A model generated the notes under the pieces. It had not been told where the DNA came from and did no database searches. It saw nothing but the letters and a program-made list of their open reading frames with translations. From Gammaproteobacteria bacterium (lineage in GTDB: Bacteria > Pseudomonadota > Gammaproteobacteria > Natronospirales > REEB76), in the NCBI GenBank assembly GCA_027317045.1, contig DAHVFI010000255.1, forward strand, positions 1 through 14,406: DNA of 14,406 nucleotides, written 5' to 3'. Below are positions 14,233-14,406 of this stretch, piece by piece (the stretch's first letter is position 1; each line of letters begins with the position of its first letter). The position numbers and the translations under genes are program-made.

Positions 14233-14406
14233 TTAGGGAATTTCCACCAGCAGCGTAAAGCTATGCCCATTGACGCTGTGTAACACCAGCGCATAGCGTC
14301 CCGAAGCAAGCGTCAGTCCGGGTCTGGCCGGCGGCAAGCTGATCGTAGCGCGCGCGCCGACCTTGGCGGTGATGCCCGCGTAACCGGGACCAAACTTGTT
14401 GTAGAC
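14233..14406 (-). CDS. C-terminal end of an unidentified protein (runs off the right edge)
   Basis: The last 57 residues of a minus-strand gene entering from the right and ending at TAA (14233-14235). The fragment starts VYNKFGPGYAGITAKVGARA, continues through SLPPARPGLTLASGRYALVL, and ends NGHSFTLLVEIP. Alternating hydrophobic residues and the SGRYALVLHS turn suggest a beta-sandwich (Ig/Fn3-like) C-terminal domain. Too little is present to name a family. It lies upstream of cydA on the same strand with a 160-bp gap. Confidence 0.6.
   Translation of the reverse strand, partial: VYNKFGPGYAGITAKVGARATISLPPARPGLTLASGRYALVLHSVNGHSFTLLVEIP

Noticed and set aside
1..14406. CRISPR arrays, tRNA or rRNA genes, insertion sequences
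   Set aside because: No regularly spaced repeats, cloverleaf-like sequences or transposase frames with terminal inverted repeats were seen on either strand.

Overview
The window is a piece of a moderately GC-rich proteobacterial chromosome, most likely gammaproteobacterial. The signs are an outer-membrane TonB-dependent receptor, several Sec-exported proteins, a cyanide-insensitive-type cytochrome bd oxidase, and ArsR/SRPBCC regulator pairs common in such genomes. Taxonomy below class is not supported. No rRNA, tRNA, CRISPR array, transposase or integrase was found.

Layout. (1) 1-1584, minus: N-terminal 528 residues of a TonB-dependent receptor that runs off the left edge. (2) 1585-3473: an AT-rich, gene-poor stretch holding a stand-alone LytTR DNA-binding protein (2267-2674, minus) and a broken gene remnant (about 3151-3413, minus). 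(3) 3486-5019, plus: a compact three-gene cassette, ArsR-type repressor, SRPBCC/AHSA1-domain protein (ATGA overlap) and a secreted four-cysteine protein of unknown function (strong Shine-Dalgarno on the SRPBCC stop codon). (4) 5020-6189: intergenic DNA with a decayed second copy of the LytTR gene (5571-5828) and its related downstream flank. (5) 6190-6876, plus: an exported coiled-coil protein with a clear intrinsic terminator. (6) 6962-14406, all minus: a 1058-residue secreted BNR/Asp-box (sortilin/VPS10-like) beta-propeller protein, an exported dienelactone-hydrolase-like protein without the family's catalytic histidine, cydB and cydA, and the C-terminal end of one more gene at the right edge.

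How they fit together. cydA and cydB are one transcription unit (1-nt gap) encoding a quinol:O2 oxidoreductase with a short Q-loop. The ArsR/SRPBCC/secreted-protein cassette looks like a self-regulated unit. The intact LytTR gene and its pseudogene lie on either side of it as direct repeats about 3.3 kb apart, with homology continuing into non-coding DNA. This suggests a segmental duplication followed by decay of one copy, or insertion of the cassette between tandem copies. The most noteworthy items are this repeat-bracketed cassette, the stepwise decay of the second LytTR copy, the substituted active site of the hydrolase, and a terminator-like hairpin just upstream of the propeller gene's ribosome binding site.
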